Source: an uncultured Erysipelotrichaceae bacterium (GTDB lineage: Bacteria; Bacillota_I; Bacilli_A; Acholeplasmatales; Anaeroplasmataceae). Taken from it: a stretch of 9,035 nt of DNA. The stretch lies in contig CADBQV010000214.1 of NCBI GenBank assembly GCA_902796895.1, positions 1 through 9,035 on the forward strand. The letters are read 5' to 3'. Positions 7,012 to 9,035 of the stretch are shown piece by piece. The notes below the pieces were generated by a model that saw only the letters and a list, made by a program, of their open reading frames with translations, was not told the DNA's origin and did no database searches. A program made the translations under genes and the position numbers. The first letter of the stretch is position 1. Each line of letters opens with the position of its first letter.

Positions 7012-7860
7012 TTATTTTCCTTCTATTAATTCTATAAAATCATCTGGTAATTTAGTTTCAAAATACATTTCTTTTAAAGTATGAGGATTAATAAAATTAA
7101 CACTAATACTATGAAGCATTAATCTTTTATTATTAACCTTATCTCCATATAATTCATCAGCGTATATAGGATGATTTATTGATTTTAAATGCACTCTTAT
7201 TTGATGTGTTCTTCCTGTTTTTAATAATAATTCAACTAAGCTTAAATTATTAAATTCTTTTAATACCTTATATGATGTATAAGCATATTTACCATTTTTA
7301 GCTATAACCATCTTACCATTTATATGTCTATCGGTAGATATTGGCTTTTCAATATAAGATTCTTTATTTTTAAAATAACCTTTAGCTATTGCTACATATT
7401 TTCTTTTTATTTCATGTGTTGAAATAAAATAATCCATATAGCTTAATGTAAGTAAATCTTTACAAAATATAATTATACCTGTTGTATCCTTATCTAATCT
7501 ATGAGCATATTTAATACTTAAATTAATATTATTTTTTTTATAATAATAAGCTACATAATTAGAAAGTGAATTTAAATTATCATGAATAATTATACCACTT
7601 GGCTTATTAATAATTAAAAAATAATCATCTTCATATATAATATCTAATTTATATTCTTGTGGAATATAATCTATTTTTTCATCATATGAAATAGATATTA
7701 TATCATCTTTATTTAAAATATAATTTTCATTAATTATATTATTATTTACCATTATTCTTTTTTCAAAAAATAATTTATAAATCTTAGATTTAGATAAATG
7801 ATAAAAAGATAAGAAATCTCTAATTGATTCTTCTTTTTTAGCTTTGTAATTTATTATCAT
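7012..7860 (-). CDS. RluA-family pseudouridine synthase
   Basis: This cytoplasmic enzyme converts uridine to pseudouridine in rRNA or tRNA. The 282 residues include an S4-like RNA-binding region (about 12-60). The catalytic domain follows with INKPSG (84-89), YAHRLDKDTTGIIIF containing catalytic Asp123, and the family signature KTGRTHQIRVHL (214-225) followed by HPIYADELYGD. The HRLD and GRTHQIR motifs place it in the RluA/RluC/RluD family, unlike the RsuA/RluB-type enzyme at 4046-4774. Which uridine it modifies cannot be told. The ATG at 7860 lies inside the upstream phosphoesterase gene (23-base overlap). I see no Shine-Dalgarno sequence in front of it, so it probably depends on translational coupling. 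The next in-frame Met is residue 37, too far into the S4 region to be a good alternative. Confidence 0.92.
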   Translation of the reverse strand: MIINYKAKKEESIRDFLSFYHLSKSKIYKLFFEKRIMVNNNIINENYILNKDDIISISYDEKIDYIPQEYKLDIIYEDDYFLIINKPSGIIIHDNLNSLSNYVAYYYKKNNINLSIKYAHRLDKDTTGIIIFCKDLLTLSYMDYFISTHEIKRKYVAIAKGYFKNKESYIEKPISTDRHINGKMVIAKNGKYAYTSYKVLKEFNNLSLVELLLKTGRTHQIRVHLKSINHPIYADELYGDKVNNKRLMLHSISVNFINPHTLKEMYFETKLPDDFIELIEGK

Positions 7861-8974
7861 TTAATAAATATGATGTATCAATTAAACCAATATAGCCATC
7901 ATGCTTTATAACGCTATATGGATTAGCCTTTTTAATAATTGATACAACATCTCCTTTTCTAACTGATATGAAACTATTAGATGCGTCATTCGCATAATAT
8001 TTTAATGTTTCTTCATCTTGATAAACAAATGATTTATGAACCCACATTTCAATATTAGTCTTTACATGCTTAACTAAATAAAAGTCTAAGTCAACATCGA
8101 TGATTTCTACTTCATTGTCGTTATATGATAAGCTTATTTTTTCTTTTGGCATTTGATATGATACGTCAGTACGCATAACATATTTAGGGTAGTGATCAGT
8201 ATATTTAAAGCTAAAATTCATATCATTTAAATTATCAAGCATAACAAAATTAATCTGACCACCCTTAACGATGTGATTTCCACCATCTATTGAGATGATG
8301 TTTTTTTGGAAATCAAAAATAGGGTTACAGCAAGAAACATCACGTCTATAATTTCTTGTAGGATAATGACCTACAATCATTAATTTTTCTTTCTTATTTG
8401 ATAATTCATAAAATCTATCATATTTTAATAAAGATATAGAATATTTAGGAATATTATTTAAATCATCAATTCCACCATGAACTAATACTATTTTATTATT
8501 AATAGTTATTACATCATAAAGTGAATCCATAAATTCATAAAATTCATGATATTTAGATACTACAGTATTAACAAAATCACGAACATCCATATCCATATCT
8601 AATATATAATTTAATTCTTCTGCAATATCATTTATAATTGAATGCTTTTTAATATTTGCATAATATAAAAATTTATCTTTAGCATCATATGGTAATATGA
8701 ATCTAAAAACCTCATCACAGTTTCCGGCAAGGACATATACATTATCTTTCTTAGATAATTCAATGACATATCTTAATGTCTTTAAATTCATTCCACTATC
8801 GCCTTTTTCATGGATATCACCAATAATGAATAGATAATCATTATCATTAAAACCAACCTCATCTAAGCCTCTTTTAAATGTAAATAGATCACCGTGGATA
8901 TCGCTAACAAAAATTAATCTTCTATTAGATTCAATATTTAAATTTAGGGTTTTAGTCTTCTTTATTGTATCCAT
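7838..8974 (-). CDS. Calcineurin-like metallophosphoesterase with C-terminal SH3-like repeats
   Basis: This is a probable di-metal phosphatase or phosphodiesterase of the PPP/calcineurin-like superfamily, cytoplasmic (no signal peptide); the substrate is unknown. All five blocks are present in order: SDIHGD (Asp25, His27), GDIHEKG (Asp53), GNCDE (Asn85), VHGG (His166) and GHYP (His203), with IDGG at 229-232. Three blocks are unusual. Classical PPP enzymes read GD-x-V-DRG, GNHE and GHT where this one reads GDIHEKG, GNCDE and GHYP. An insert of about 60 residues lies between GNCDE and VHGG. From about residue 265 two SH3-like beta repeats follow (about 265-317 and 323-372). The second ends KHDGYIGLIDTSYL, typical of bacterial SH3 domains. 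The ribosome binding site AAAGGGA is about 12 bases upstream, inside the preceding gene. The gene overlaps both neighbours by 23 bases. The phosphoesterase call is firm; the SH3 call is moderate. Confidence 0.85.
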   Translation of the reverse strand: MDTIKKTKTLNLNIESNRRLIFVSDIHGDLFTFKRGLDEVGFNDNDYLFIIGDIHEKGDSGMNLKTLRYVIELSKKDNVYVLAGNCDEVFRFILPYDAKDKFLYYANIKKHSIINDIAEELNYILDMDMDVRDFVNTVVSKYHEFYEFMDSLYDVITINNKIVLVHGGIDDLNNIPKYSISLLKYDRFYELSNKKEKLMIVGHYPTRNYRRDVSCCNPIFDFQKNIISIDGGNHIVKGGQINFVMLDNLNDMNFSFKYTDHYPKYVMRTDVSYQMPKEKISLSYNDNEVEIIDVDLDFYLVKHVKTNIEMWVHKSFVYQDEETLKYYANDASNSFISVRKGDVVSIIKKANPYSVIKHDGYIGLIDTSYLLNDNKLQS

Positions 8975-9035
8975 TTTTTATTTTTTCCCTTTCATTATAA
9001 GAATATATACATCCACAATAATCCTGTCTATATAA
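8952..9035 (-). CDS. queH: C-terminal end of a probable epoxyqueuosine reductase QueH (cut by window edge)
   Basis: An open frame enters from the right edge and ends at a TAA at 8952, giving 27 residues that begin LYRQDYCGCIYSYNEREK. The YRQxYCGC-I-(Y/F)-S pattern is, as I recall, the conserved C-terminal motif of QueH (DUF208). QueH is an iron-sulfur enzyme that reduces epoxyqueuosine to queuosine in tRNA, and the CGC cysteines are among its conserved cysteines. The frame overlaps the start of the phosphoesterase gene by 23 bases, and its codons contain that gene's ribosome binding site, so it is the upstream operon member. The call rests on a short motif; the body of the gene lies outside the window. 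Confidence 0.75.
   Translation of the reverse strand, partial: LYRQDYCGCIYSYNEREKIKNGYNKED

Noticed and set aside
6811..7029. Plus-strand open frame of 72 codons
   Set aside because: It is opposite the membrane anchor and start of the LRR gene. The hydrophobic and Phe/Ile-rich translation is what antisense AT-rich DNA gives, and there is no ribosome binding site.

Overview
The window is low-GC DNA (by eye about 30% G+C or less) that looks like a Bacillota/Firmicutes chromosome. It may be one of the AT-rich gut lineages near the Erysipelotrichia, Acholeplasma or RF39 groups, but that placement is inference. All eight genes whose ends are visible stop with TAA. Every tryptophan codon I checked is TGG, so nothing suggests the Mollicutes TGA=Trp code. 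Purine-rich ribosome binding sites are clear at most starts.

Layout. (1) Positions 1-4774, minus strand, is a housekeeping block. In transcription order it runs rluB (23S rRNA pseudouridine synthase), cmk fused to a ribosomal-protein-S1 gene, der (ribosome-assembly GTPase), and gpsA (glycerol-3-phosphate dehydrogenase, cut by the window edge). The order cmk, S1, der, gpsA matches the neighbourhood I recall from Bacillus subtilis (cmk-ypfD-der-gpsA). (2) Positions 4775-4905 is a divergent promoter region with an extended -10 element on each strand. (3) Positions 4906-6285, plus strand, is a single M18-family metalloaminopeptidase gene. It ends at a symmetrical hairpin that can terminate transcription from both sides. 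(4) Positions 6333-9035, minus strand, is a tightly packed operon. It runs from the last 27 codons of a probable queH (tRNA queuosine synthesis), through a metallophosphoesterase with SH3-like C-terminal repeats and an RluA-family pseudouridine synthase, to a short membrane-anchored leucine-rich-repeat protein.

The common theme is translation: rRNA modification (two unrelated pseudouridine synthases), ribosome maturation (Der), an S1 RNA-binding protein and tRNA modification (QueH). CMP kinase and GpsA add nucleotide and phospholipid precursor supply. There is no mobile element, CRISPR array, rRNA, tRNA or origin, and I do not see an undescribed defence or biosynthetic system.

The most interesting item is the cmk-S1 reading-frame fusion. 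The two complete proteins are joined with no linker, and the S1 part keeps its own Shine-Dalgarno sequence and ATG. Both a fused and a free S1 protein may therefore be made. Alternatively, a single missing base, biological or from assembly, may have created the fusion. The second is the metallophosphoesterase, which has a Cys in the place of the usual GNH histidine and carries SH3-like repeats.
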